A stretch of DNA of 44,520 bases, taken from the NCBI GenBank assembly GCA_018266895.1, contig JAFDZQ010000027.1, positions 908 to 45,427 on the forward strand, read 5' to 3'. The position numbers were made by a program, and so were the translations under genes. This DNA comes from Bacteroidota bacterium. Its GTDB lineage: Bacteria > Bacteroidota > Ignavibacteria > Tepidaquicellales > Tepidaquicellaceae. Positions 8,303 to 16,378 of this stretch are shown here, piece after piece. Every line of letters starts with the position of its first letter. Position 1 is the first letter of the stretch. The notes under the pieces are model-generated. The model was given only the letters and a program-made list of their open reading frames with translations, searched no databases and was not told the DNA's origin.

Positions 8303-11209
8303 GTGTCAGATAATCTAAATAGCAGGAAGTTGCATTCTGAAAACATACCTGACGGCAAGGTTGTATTTTTGTTTACTGATATAGAGGGAAGTACAAAACT
8401 TGCAGGCAAATTCCCCGAAAAACTGGAAGAAATCTTAAAAAGGCATAATGAAATTCTGGCAGGCGAAGTGAAAAAATTCCGGGGACATGTTTTTAAAACC
8501 ATCGGAGATGCATTCTGTACGAGTTTCAGCAATGCATCAGATGCAGTAAGAGCTTCTGTGGAAATTCAGAGAAAACTTAACTCGGAGGCATGGAGTGTCA
8601 GGGATATAAAAGTCAGGATGGGAATACATTCCGGAGAAGCTTACTGGACAGGGGAAGATTATTCAGGCTACTTAACATTAAGCACCGTTCAAAGGATCAT
8701 GTCATCAGCCGGCGGCGGTCAGATTTTAGTCTCTGAAAATGTACGTGAACAGATGACTGACAGATCTGATGAAGAAGTCTCGTTTCGTAATCTGGGTGAA
8801 AGAAGATTAAAGGACATAATTAAACCGGTGATTCTTTATCAGATCACTGCTCCTGAAATTCCTTCCGATTTTCCGCCGCTGAAAACACTCGATGCAAGAC
8901 AAAACAATCTTCCGGTTCAGCTTACAACTTTCATCGGCAGAAAAAAGGAAATAAATGAAATAAGAGCACATCTGACGGAAAGGCGCCTAATTACGCTTAC
9001 CGGACCGGGAGGAACAGGTAAAACAAGACTTTCACTTAAGATCGGAACTGATGTTATAGATGAATTCGCAAATGGAGTATGGTTTGCAGAGCTGGCTTCT
9101 TTATCAGAAACTACATTTATTGTTCAGGAAATTGCTTCAGTATTTAAAGTCAGTTATGAAAGCAATAAAGACATAAAGGAAGTACTGAAAGAACATCTGA
9201 AGAATAAGCAGCTTTTACTGATACTGGATAACTGTGAACATCTCATCAGCGGTTGCGCGGAAATTTGCGGAGAGCTTTTGGCAGCCTGCCCTGATCTGAA
9301 GATCATTGCTACCAGCAGGGAAGCATTGCAGATCCGGGGAGAAATGGTTTACAGCATTCCGTCTCTTTCCGTTCCTGAAGTTAACAAAAAAGTTGATTCA
9401 GAATCGGTAAAGAATTATGAAAGCATAAGATTGTTCAGTGACAGAGCAAAGCTTATTAACAAGGATTTTGAAATTAATGAAAATAATGCATCAGATCTTG
9501 CCTGGCTCTGTCTCCGGCTTGACGGAATACCTCTTGCGATTGAGCTTGCAGCAGCAAGAATAAATGTTTTACCCGTTAATAAAATACTTCACAAACTCAG
9601 TAACAGATTCAGTCTTTTAACAGGCGGCATGAGAAATTCGCTGCCGAGACAGCAAACCCTAAAAGCGCTTATAGACTGGAGTTATGAACTCCTTAATGAT
9701 GCGGAAAAAAATCTCTTCCTGAAGATCTCTGTATTTTCCGGAGGATGTACGCTTGAAGCTGCGGAAGAAATATGCTCTGATGATGAATATCCTCCTGAAA
9801 GCATTCTTGATACAATTACAAGTCTTGTAAGTAAATCCCTCTTAACTTTTAACAGGAACGGAAATGAATCAAGATATAATATGCTTGAATCGATCAAGCA
9901 TTACGGCTGTGATAAATCAGAGAATAAATCTGAGATTTCCGGAAAGATATCCGAATATTACTATAACTTGAGTGAATTGTTTGAAAAAAATTTTAAATCG
10001 ACAAATGAAAAGGAGCTTTTAAACAAAATTGAAAATGAACTTGATAATATAAGATTCAGTCTGAACTATTTGCTGGAAAATAATACTGAAAAGTCTCTTA
10101 GAATGAGTCTTCTGCTTTCTGATTTCTGGAAGAATAAAGGACTGAATTCCGAAGGAATGAAACATATTCTGAAGTGTCTTGAAAACTCTGAAATTGTGGA
10201 TGAAGATCTAAGATTTAACGGCTATCACAATGCCTGTCAGCTTATGCTTTCAACAGGTAATTTCAAAAAAATAAAGGAAATATGTCTGATGAACATTGAT
10301 TTATCCCGGTACAATGAATCCGTGAATGTAAGATTCAAAAGACTTCTTGCAGATGTCGAATGCTATCAGGGAAATTTTCAGAATGCAGAAAAATTATATC
10401 TTGAATGTCTTACGGTTCTTGAAAGAAATAATGACAAAAGGAATATTGCCGCCTGCAGGATGAATCTTGGAGCAGTTTATACAAACACCGGAAAATATAT
10501 AGAAGCAAAAAAGATCTATGAAGAAGTAATGAATCTTCCGGATGATTTAAACAATAAATTTCTTAAAGCAAATATTATTATGAACCTCGGAGTGATTGAG
10601 TTTGAATTATGTAATTATGAAAATGCGTCGAATCTGCTGCAGGATTGTCTTACGCTTTCGGATGAAATGGGAAATAATTCTATGGTGTCTTATACATACT
10701 ATAATCTCGCGCTGGTTGAACTTGCAACCGGTAAATATTCAGAAGCTAAGAATTACGCTGAGTTAAGTCTAAATATAGCTCTGGAATCGGAAGATAAAAG
10801 GACTTACGCAAATTCACTTCAGATACTCGGTGATATCTATGTAAAGATGAAAGATTATACAAACGCTCTTCTGTCATTTGAGAAGAGTATAGTTGCTTCA
10901 CAGGAAATATCCGAGAAACTGATCCTTGCATGCAGTTTAACGGGCTTGTCAATAGCTTTGCTTGAAATGGGAATTGATATTAGTTCGTGCATACTCCTTT
11001 CCTGTTCAAAAAAAATGTTTGAAGATCTCGGTGTTCATCTGACCGAAACAGATGCAAAAAGATTTGATGAAAACTTTCAAATACTTGAATCAAAACTCTC
11101 CGGAAAGGAATTCACAAGATTCACCGGGGAAGGGAAATCTATCGGAACAGATGAAGCAATCTTATATGCTCTGAAAACTATCAGACAACTTGATAATAAA
11201 AGTATATAA
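8303..11209 (+). CDS. Class III adenylate cyclase - STAND ATPase - TPR regulator
   Basis: A 968-residue soluble signalling protein with three parts. Residues 19-182 are a class III nucleotide cyclase domain: VFLFTDIEGST with metal Asp D26, KTIGDAF with adenine-selecting K65 and metal Asp D69, and R131 at the transition-state Arg position. Residues 208-500 are an AfsR/NB-ARC-like STAND ATPase with Walker A GPGGTGKTR (234-242), Walker B LLLILDN (304-310), and the family motifs ATSREAL and GIPLAIELAAARI. Residues about 600-900 are TPR-like helical repeats. The position normally held by the catalytic Asn (NxxxR) is S127, so cyclase activity may be weak. No DNA-binding domain is seen. The start is GTG at 8303. 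It converges on the MFS gene with five bases between stops. The product would be cAMP if active; the trigger is unknown. Confidence 0.9.
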   Translation: MSDNLNSRKLHSENIPDGKVVFLFTDIEGSTKLAGKFPEKLEEILKRHNEILAGEVKKFRGHVFKTIGDAFCTSFSNASDAVRASVEIQRKLNSEAWSVRDIKVRMGIHSGEAYWTGEDYSGYLTLSTVQRIMSSAGGGQILVSENVREQMTDRSDEEVSFRNLGERRLKDIIKPVILYQITAPEIPSDFPPLKTLDARQNNLPVQLTTFIGRKKEINEIRAHLTERRLITLTGPGGTGKTRLSLKIGTDVIDEFANGVWFAELASLSETTFIVQEIASVFKVSYESNKDIKEVLKEHLKNKQLLLILDNCEHLISGCAEICGELLAACPDLKIIATSREALQIRGEMVYSIPSLSVPEVNKKVDSESVKNYESIRLFSDRAKLINKDFEINENNASDLAWLCLRLDGIPLAIELAAARINVLPVNKILHKLSNRFSLLTGGMRNSLPRQQTLKALIDWSYELLNDAEKNLFLKISVFSGGCTLEAAEEICSDDEYPPESILDTITSLVSKSLLTFNRNGNESRYNMLESIKHYGCDKSENKSEISGKISEYYYNLSELFEKNFKSTNEKELLNKIENELDNIRFSLNYLLENNTEKSLRMSLLLSDFWKNKGLNSEGMKHILKCLENSEIVDEDLRFNGYHNACQLMLSTGNFKKIKEICLMNIDLSRYNESVNVRFKRLLADVECYQGNFQNAEKLYLECLTVLERNNDKRNIAACRMNLGAVYTNTGKYIEAKKIYEEVMNLPDDLNNKFLKANIIMNLGVIEFELCNYENASNLLQDCLTLSDEMGNNSMVSYTYYNLALVELATGKYSEAKNYAELSLNIALESEDKRTYANSLQILGDIYVKMKDYTNALLSFEKSIVASQEISEKLILACSLTGLSIALLEMGIDISSCILLSCSKKMFEDLGVHLTETDAKRFDENFQILESKLSGKEFTRFTGEGKSIGTDEAILYALKTIRQLDNKSI

Positions 11210-11214
11210 ACAGA

Positions 11215-12633
11215 TCACTTTATTCTGACCTTGCTTTTTCCATGATCAGTTCCGTAAATGAAGATAAGAGCTGCGGCAGCAGAGATTATCCCGGTCACAA
11301 ACACCCACCTGAATCCCGTAAGTATAAGGTCAGACGGCGTTCCGGACTTTACAGGATCTGCCTGTGGGACGAAGAATACAAACACCGTACTGAAAAGCAG
11401 TGCCCCGAAAGACGAACCGAGTCTTATTGCCGTTGTCATAAATCCGGAAATGCTTCCCTTGTTTCCCGAAGGCGCTACTGTCATAATATTATTTGTATTA
11501 GCCGGAATGAAAAAGCCGACAGAAGCTCCGTAAAACGCAAGCGTAAAGACAATATAATAAACAGAACTTGACGCAGTAAGAAAGATATGAAAAATCAAAG
11601 AGATGATTATAAAAAATATTCCCGCTATACATATCTTCCGTATGCTTTCAATATCGGACAGCTTTCCCGACAGGTATCCGAAAAAAACCTGCATCACAGA
11701 CGGAACTGCCATAAGCAATCCGGCTTCTGTTTTTGAAACGGCTTTGATCCATTGCAGATAAAATGGGACGATATAGATCATACCGTTGGTAATTATATAA
11801 ATGAATATGAATGCGGCAACAGAAAATGATATATCCCTGTTTTTAAAAACCTCCGGATCAAGCAAAGGAGAATCTGATCTGATCTGCCTCATTGCAAACA
11901 GGTATAAGAGTAAAACTGAAAATACAAATGAAAAGATCACCGGCGCTGAAGTCCAACCCCACTGATTTCCGGTGTTGAGAAATAGCATCAGAAGAAACAA
12001 TCCGCCTGACACAAGCGCGGCTCCGTAAACATCAAACCTGTTCCTTATGCCGGCAGTCAGATTTTCCGGAAGATACTTATAGATCAGATACAGTGAAATA
12101 AGACCGGTCGGAATATTAAGATAAAAAATCGAATTCCAGCCGTAATCCGAAATTATAAAACCGCTTACCGCTCTTCCGATTATTCCTCCGAAAGCAGTGA
12201 ACGAGTAATTAAGTCCGAAGACTTTTCCTCTTGAACTTTCCGGGAAATAAAATGCGATGATTGCCGGTGTCAGAGAAAACAGAACTGCCGCTCCCGCTGC
12301 CTGAACAATTCTTGATGCAAGAAGGTAATTAAAACTCAAAGGTACAGATGCAAAAGCTGATCCGCCAATAAATACAAGAATTCCCGCTGCATAAATCTTT
12401 CTGAATCCCCTGATATCTCCGATTCTCCCGAAAACCAGCATAAGACAAGTCAGCACAAGGAAATATACCCATATCACTCTCGTTACAATTCCGGCATTGA
12501 GACTGAAATATGATGAGATAGAAGGAAGGGAAACGCTGACTATATTTATGTCAAGTCCGAGAAGAAAATGTATAAGGCATAAACTGATCAGCAGCCTTGA
12601 TTTATTTTTTTTTGTAATCTCCTGAACTGTCAT
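11215..12633 (-). CDS. MFS transporter, DHA2 (EmrB/QacA)-like
   Basis: A roughly 472-residue inner-membrane proton-coupled transporter with about 13-14 hydrophobic segments, as in the 14-helix DHA2 drug-efflux family. Signature features are LDINIVSVSLPSI in the first helix (the LD-x-T/N-I/V-V-N/S-V-A-L-P pattern), motif A GRIGDIRGFRKIY after helix 2, and WNSIFYLNIPTGL near residue 175, equivalent to WRWIFxINxPIG of EmrB. The antiporter motif C (GxxxGPxxGG) reads GGIIGRAVSG and lacks the usual Pro. An in-frame TTG lies two codons upstream (12639), but the ATG at 12633 is preferred. No EmrA-type adaptor or TetR-type regulator is adjacent, so the substrate is unknown. Confidence 0.9.
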   Translation of the reverse strand: MTVQEITKKNKSRLLISLCLIHFLLGLDINIVSVSLPSISSYFSLNAGIVTRVIWVYFLVLTCLMLVFGRIGDIRGFRKIYAAGILVFIGGSAFASVPLSFNYLLASRIVQAAGAAVLFSLTPAIIAFYFPESSRGKVFGLNYSFTAFGGIIGRAVSGFIISDYGWNSIFYLNIPTGLISLYLIYKYLPENLTAGIRNRFDVYGAALVSGGLFLLMLFLNTGNQWGWTSAPVIFSFVFSVLLLYLFAMRQIRSDSPLLDPEVFKNRDISFSVAAFIFIYIITNGMIYIVPFYLQWIKAVSKTEAGLLMAVPSVMQVFFGYLSGKLSDIESIRKICIAGIFFIIISLIFHIFLTASSSVYYIVFTLAFYGASVGFFIPANTNNIMTVAPSGNKGSISGFMTTAIRLGSSFGALLFSTVFVFFVPQADPVKSGTPSDLILTGFRWVFVTGIISAAAALIFIYGTDHGKSKVRIK

Positions 12634-12639
12634 GTTCAA

Positions 12640-12985
12640 AAATATGGTTAATGTGTATTTTTAAAAAGTCATATAATTCAATACTTACAAGACTTAATCA
12701 GCATCTGTTCCGAAAGCATATAGTTTAAAAAATGTATCACGTTTTTGCAAAACAGGCTTTTACTTTCATAGAGTATTTTGGAAATACATATTTTATTTAA
12801 AGACTCAAAGAAATAATAATTTGAAAATTAAACTCTCTGAGTCTCGTATGGTTCAAAAAGTTTAATTTTAAAAAGTGATTTTGATCATTCGTTGTTATGC
12901 GCTGCATTAATATTAATTTGTAAATTGAATGTATAACTCTTTAAAAGTAATTTTGAATACAAAAAATAATGTGTTTTGTTGATTT
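12640..12985. promoter_or_regulatory. 346-base divergent intergenic region before the TonB receptor gene
   Basis: The region lies between the divergent MFS and receptor genes and must contain both promoters. It holds a perfect 11-bp inverted repeat, AAAATTAAACT at 12824-12834 with its complement at 12859-12869 (24-base loop), and a 12-bp palindrome ATTAATATTAAT at 12906-12917, 69 bases before the receptor ATG. I see no cobalamin riboswitch-like conserved blocks and no convincing Fur box. No gene is apparent. Confidence 0.5.
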
Positions 12986-15382
12986 ATGAAAAAGAATCTG
13001 GTCACGGTAATCATATTTATTTTAAGTTTCACTTCCTCTGAAATTTTTTCACAGACAGTTTCGGGAAAAGTCACGGATAACAATTCAGGATTGCCTCTGG
13101 CAGGGACACTGATAAGCATTGATAATTCCGGTAAAAATTATTTTACAGACGATAACGGGTATTTTAAAATTGAAAGCCTGCAGACCGGGAGCTATGATAT
13201 CAGTATCAGAATGGCCGGTTACAAAGCCGGAAGCATTCAGATTACAATTGCACAGGATCAAAGAAAAGTTCTGGACATTAAACTGATTCCGTCGGAAATC
13301 ATGACAGGTGAAATAAAAGTCAGAAGTGTCCGCTACGAATCAATTCTTAAAGAAGTCGCATTGCCAATGGAAGTGGTTTCTTCGGATGAAATATTAAGAA
13401 GACCTGTCAGCAACATTCCGGAAGCACTTGGAAGCAGACCTGGAATTTCACTTACAAGAGACGGGATATGGTCTTCAGACATAAGCATAAGAGGACTCAG
13501 CAAATCTTCGATCGTAATGCTGATAGACGGTAACAGAGTGGAAACTGCAAACGATCTTTCCGCCAGGCTTTCTATGGTTGAAGTATCCGATATAGAAAGA
13601 ATAGAAGTGATAAAGGGAGGAGTTTCTTCGTTGTACGGTACGGGAGCTATGGGAGGAGTCGTCAGTATTTTCACCAAAGGAGGAAATTACGGAGCGAAGA
13701 ATTTTCTTAACAGTTCATTCATAAGCGGATTTAATTCAGTTAACAATAACGGAAACTTATGGCTTTCCGTAAATGCCGGCTCTCAAAAATGGTTTGCTAA
13801 GTTAACCGGAAGTATAAGAAAAGCGTCTGACATTAAAACACCTTCGGGTGAACTCTCAAACAGCAGTTTTACCGATAATAATTTTTCTGCAGGCATAGGA
13901 TACAGACCTTTTCAAAAACACGAAATAAATCTTTCATATCAGAATTATAATGCTTCGGAAGTAGGCATCCCGGGCGGTTATCCTCTGTTTCCTGACAATG
14001 CGCTTGTATCATATCCTTCTGAAAAAAGAAGTATGTTCTCAGCAAAATATTCAATCGGAAAACTTCCGGGAATTTTCAAGGGAATCTCCGGAAAGTATTT
14101 CTATCAGTATATTCTGAGAGATGTCGAAAATATTCCTTATACCGTTCAGATTAAACCTGCAGGCAATGGACAGCCAAAGCAAAGGATCTCGGTATTAAAA
14201 ATTAAACCTACCGGAAAACATTATACCACCGGAGTTCAGATGCAATCAGATTTTTCCTTCGGAAAAAATAATATTTTTATATCGGGAATTGATGTGTGGC
14301 AGAGAAATCTTGACAGTAAAAGGGAGAGAGATATTAAGACAGAGACATTTGATACTTCAGGAACAGTTGTGATCAGCACTGCATTCAAAACCATCGGGGA
14401 AAAACCCATACCTGATGCAAGTTACAGAAGCGCAGGGATCTATTTTCAGAATGAAAACAGATTCATAAAAAATAAAATGCGTCTCACTTTCGGAGCAAGA
14501 GCCGACAGAATTGATGTTTCCAATACCCGGACTGTTCAGCCGTATTATGAGATCGTAAACGGAATTTTTAATTTTTCTCCCTCAGGTCAGAAAGTGATCT
14601 GGAACGCCCGTGATGAAAATGATTTTTCATGGAGCGGAAATCTGGGGATAATTTACTCAGTCAAAAAAGAAATTGATCTTGCTTTTAATCTTTCACGGTC
14701 ATTCAGATCTCCTTCACTGGAAGAACGTTATCAGTATATTGATCTCGGCAGTCTGCTGAGGATAGGAAATCCTGATCTTTCCCCGGAAAAGGGATTGTTC
14801 TTGGATGCAGGTCTGAGGTTATGGTATCCTGAGTTTTCGTTTTCAGGAAATGTTTTTTATAATACTTTCATTGATCTTGTTACGGAGGTCCCAGGTACCT
14901 ATGAAGGAAGATCCGCTCTGATAAAATCAAACATCGGAGATGCAAGACTCTACGGATATGATTTCAGCTTTATGTATAATTTTTTCAAAAGCTTTGTGAC
15001 ATACGGAAATCTGTCTTATGTAAGGGGAGAGGATACAAAAAACAATCTTAATCTTCCTCAGATCCCTCCGCTGAACGGAATATTAGGCTTGAAGTTTTCT
15101 TTGTACGGAATAATGAATGCTGATATAAATTCAGTCTTAAGCGAAAAACAGAAGAATTCAGCGCCTGGTGAAGTTTCATCAGCCGGTTATGTGCTTTTTA
15201 ATGCAGGATTCAGTTCAATGCCAATTATTTTCAACAAGAACGGGAATTTAAGACTGACTGTTTTTGCAGGAGCGGAAAATATATTAGACAAGGATTACAG
15301 AAACTTTCTTTCAACAGTCAGGGGAAATGTCGTTACAGAGCCGGGAAGAAATTTTTATCTGAAACTCAGATTTGACATCTGA
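12986..15382 (+). CDS. TonB-dependent outer-membrane receptor
   Basis: A 798-residue receptor. Residues 1-23 are a Sec signal peptide (ending IFSQ). About 24-101 form a carboxypeptidase-regulatory-like beta-sandwich (VSGKVTDNNSGLPLAGTLIS, then TDDNGYFKIESLQTGSYDIS), typical of Bacteroidota-type receptors. The plug domain is at about 115-235 (IRGLSKSSIVMLIDGNRV, IERIEVIKGGVSSLYGTGAM, GGVVSIFTKGG), and a 22-strand-type barrel follows, ending in the aromatic-rich NFYLKLRFDI. SFRSPSLEERYQYIDLG near 572 and ENILDKDYRNFL near the end are usual barrel landmarks. No SusD-like partner or TonB/ExbBD gene is in the window, which argues for a siderophore, heme, cobalamin or metal receptor rather than a glycan utilisation system. 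The ligand is not assignable. The ATG at 12986 gives the intact signal peptide. Confidence 0.93.
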   Translation: MKKNLVTVIIFILSFTSSEIFSQTVSGKVTDNNSGLPLAGTLISIDNSGKNYFTDDNGYFKIESLQTGSYDISIRMAGYKAGSIQITIAQDQRKVLDIKLIPSEIMTGEIKVRSVRYESILKEVALPMEVVSSDEILRRPVSNIPEALGSRPGISLTRDGIWSSDISIRGLSKSSIVMLIDGNRVETANDLSARLSMVEVSDIERIEVIKGGVSSLYGTGAMGGVVSIFTKGGNYGAKNFLNSSFISGFNSVNNNGNLWLSVNAGSQKWFAKLTGSIRKASDIKTPSGELSNSSFTDNNFSAGIGYRPFQKHEINLSYQNYNASEVGIPGGYPLFPDNALVSYPSEKRSMFSAKYSIGKLPGIFKGISGKYFYQYILRDVENIPYTVQIKPAGNGQPKQRISVLKIKPTGKHYTTGVQMQSDFSFGKNNIFISGIDVWQRNLDSKRERDIKTETFDTSGTVVISTAFKTIGEKPIPDASYRSAGIYFQNENRFIKNKMRLTFGARADRIDVSNTRTVQPYYEIVNGIFNFSPSGQKVIWNARDENDFSWSGNLGIIYSVKKEIDLAFNLSRSFRSPSLEERYQYIDLGSLLRIGNPDLSPEKGLFLDAGLRLWYPEFSFSGNVFYNTFIDLVTEVPGTYEGRSALIKSNIGDARLYGYDFSFMYNFFKSFVTYGNLSYVRGEDTKNNLNLPQIPPLNGILGLKFSLYGIMNADINSVLSEKQKNSAPGEVSSAGYVLFNAGFSSMPIIFNKNGNLRLTVFAGAENILDKDYRNFLSTVRGNVVTEPGRNFYLKLRFDI

Positions 15383-15425
15383 AACTGAAGTGAATTTTAT
15401 GATATGAATTTTGTATCAGTATCAG

Positions 15426-15513
15426 CAGAGAGTGAGGGATTCGAACCCTCGTAGCGCTTTAGACGCTAACACACTTTCCAGGCGTGCTCCTTCAACCACT
15501 CGGACAACTCTCT
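15426..15513 (-). tRNA. tRNA-Ser(GGA)
   Basis: On the minus strand the 88 bases fold as a class II tRNA. The acceptor is AGAGAGT paired with ACTCTCT, with discriminator G. The D arm contains CCGAGTGG. The anticodon stem is CACGC/GTGTG around loop CTGGAAA, giving anticodon GGA. A long variable arm has a TAGCG/CGCTA stem, and the T arm is GAGGG-TTCGAAT-CCCTC. CCA is not encoded. It decodes UCC/UCU serine codons. Confidence 0.96.
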
Positions 15514-15730
15514 AATTATTCTTAATTATTTTTTGTAATTTACACAAAGAGCGCAACTCATTCAACGCAATTATTGCAAACCTTGAAGTTCTTATCAACT
15601 TTCTTTCCGGAACGTTGGTTAGTTATAAAAGTTAATTTTAAAAACAATTTTAGACACATCTCCCACGCATTCCAAAACTATCCCCGGATCTAAACCAAAT
15701 TAATCTTTAAAAAACAAACCAAAGCTTTTC

Positions 15731-15759
15731 TCTCACAGATAATACAAATTTTCACAGAT
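15731..15759 (-). repeat. 29-base dispersed repeat, copy A
   Basis: Read on the minus strand it starts ATCTGTGAAAATTTGTATTA and ends TCTGTGAGA. It matches copies B (15814-15842) and C (22108-22136) at most positions and shares the ATCTGTG start and TGTGAGA end. It faces copy B, 54 bases away. Confidence 0.7.
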
Positions 15760-15813
15760 ACTCAATTATATACTGGACCGTGTTCAAAAATTGAAAGAGA
15801 AATGCAGAGTCCG

Positions 15814-15842
15814 ATCTGTGTCAATCAGTGTCACTTGTGAGA
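15814..15842 (+). repeat. 29-base dispersed repeat, copy B
   Basis: It starts ATCTGTGTCAATCAGTGTCA and ends CTTGTGAGA. It is inverted relative to copy A, so the pair could form a long imperfect hairpin in single-stranded nucleic acid. Confidence 0.7.
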
Positions 15843-15929
15843 AACAATCCTTTTGATTTGCAATATGTTTTAGTTTGTCAACAACTAGTTTTGTACGGAA
15901 GTGTTCTTATGAATACTGCAAAGTAATTC

Positions 15930-16340
15930 CTATACCGTTCCGCTCATTTTCATAAACTCTTTCCAGTATTCTTCCGGAACTTCAAGCACGGATTTTCTGG
16001 CTTCTTTGACAAGAGCGAAGTCCCTGTATTTCTTATCGGCTTTTATCTGTGACAATGTCACAGGAGTCTTTAATCTTTTCAGAGGCTTTATGTCAAACAC
16101 GGCAAGTTTCGGATTATTTTCTTTAGGATCGGGGTAAGGTTCGGAAATGATTTCTGCTGTCCCGACCATCTGTCTTTCATCGCCTGTATGATAGATCATT
16201 GCAATGTCTCCCTTGCGTGTATTTCTGATGCAGATCAAAGCTGCATTATTGGCAACTCCGTCCCACACTGTTTTTCCGTCCTTCAGCAGATCATCATAGC
16301 TGTAATCTGAAGGTTCGGTTTTTAAAAGCCAGTATTTCAT
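15930..16340 (-). CDS. EVE-domain protein
   Basis: A 136-residue cytoplasmic protein that is almost entirely one EVE domain (PUA-like fold, thymocyte nuclear protein 1 family). Landmarks are the N-terminal KYWLLKTEPSDYSYDDL, WDGVANNAA near residues 26-34, RKGDIAMIYHTGDERQMVGT near 42-61, and the C-terminal EYWKEFMKM. EVE domains bind modified bases in DNA or RNA. Stand-alone bacterial versions are widespread and their target is usually unknown. It starts with ATG and lies 38 bases downstream of the UvrD-type helicase gene on the same strand, so co-transcription is likely. A restriction-system role is not supported because no nuclease is adjacent. Confidence 0.93.
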   Translation of the reverse strand: MKYWLLKTEPSDYSYDDLLKDGKTVWDGVANNAALICIRNTRKGDIAMIYHTGDERQMVGTAEIISEPYPDPKENNPKLAVFDIKPLKRLKTPVTLSQIKADKKYRDFALVKEARKSVLEVPEEYWKEFMKMSGTV

Positions 16341-16378
16341 AAAATTATATTTTCCTTTTAAAATAAATTAAAAAAATC

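Larger units (their letters stand above)
15514..15929. other. 416-base intergenic region with inverted dispersed repeats
   Basis: The gap is upstream of tRNA-Ser on the minus strand, so the tRNA promoter should be near 15514-15560, and it is downstream of the EVE gene. No coding frame is convincing. Its notable content is two inverted copies of a 29-base repeat (15731-15759 and 15814-15842), listed separately. Confidence 0.6.

Noticed and set aside
11242-11571. Open frames on the plus strand inside the MFS gene
   Set aside because: They are antisense to a clear transporter gene, lack a start context and show no recognisable domains; they arise from the codon pattern of the real gene.
12634-12639. 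TTG start for the MFS transporter two codons upstream
   Set aside because: The in-frame ATG at 12633 is nearer the conserved part and is the simpler choice; the two added residues carry no information.
12640-12985. Cobalamin riboswitch or Fur box before the TonB receptor
   Set aside because: No conserved riboswitch blocks and no GATAATGATTATC-like site could be seen.
15930-16340. EVE protein as part of a restriction or phage-defence system
   Set aside because: No nuclease, methyltransferase or toxin is adjacent; the neighbour is a housekeeping helicase.
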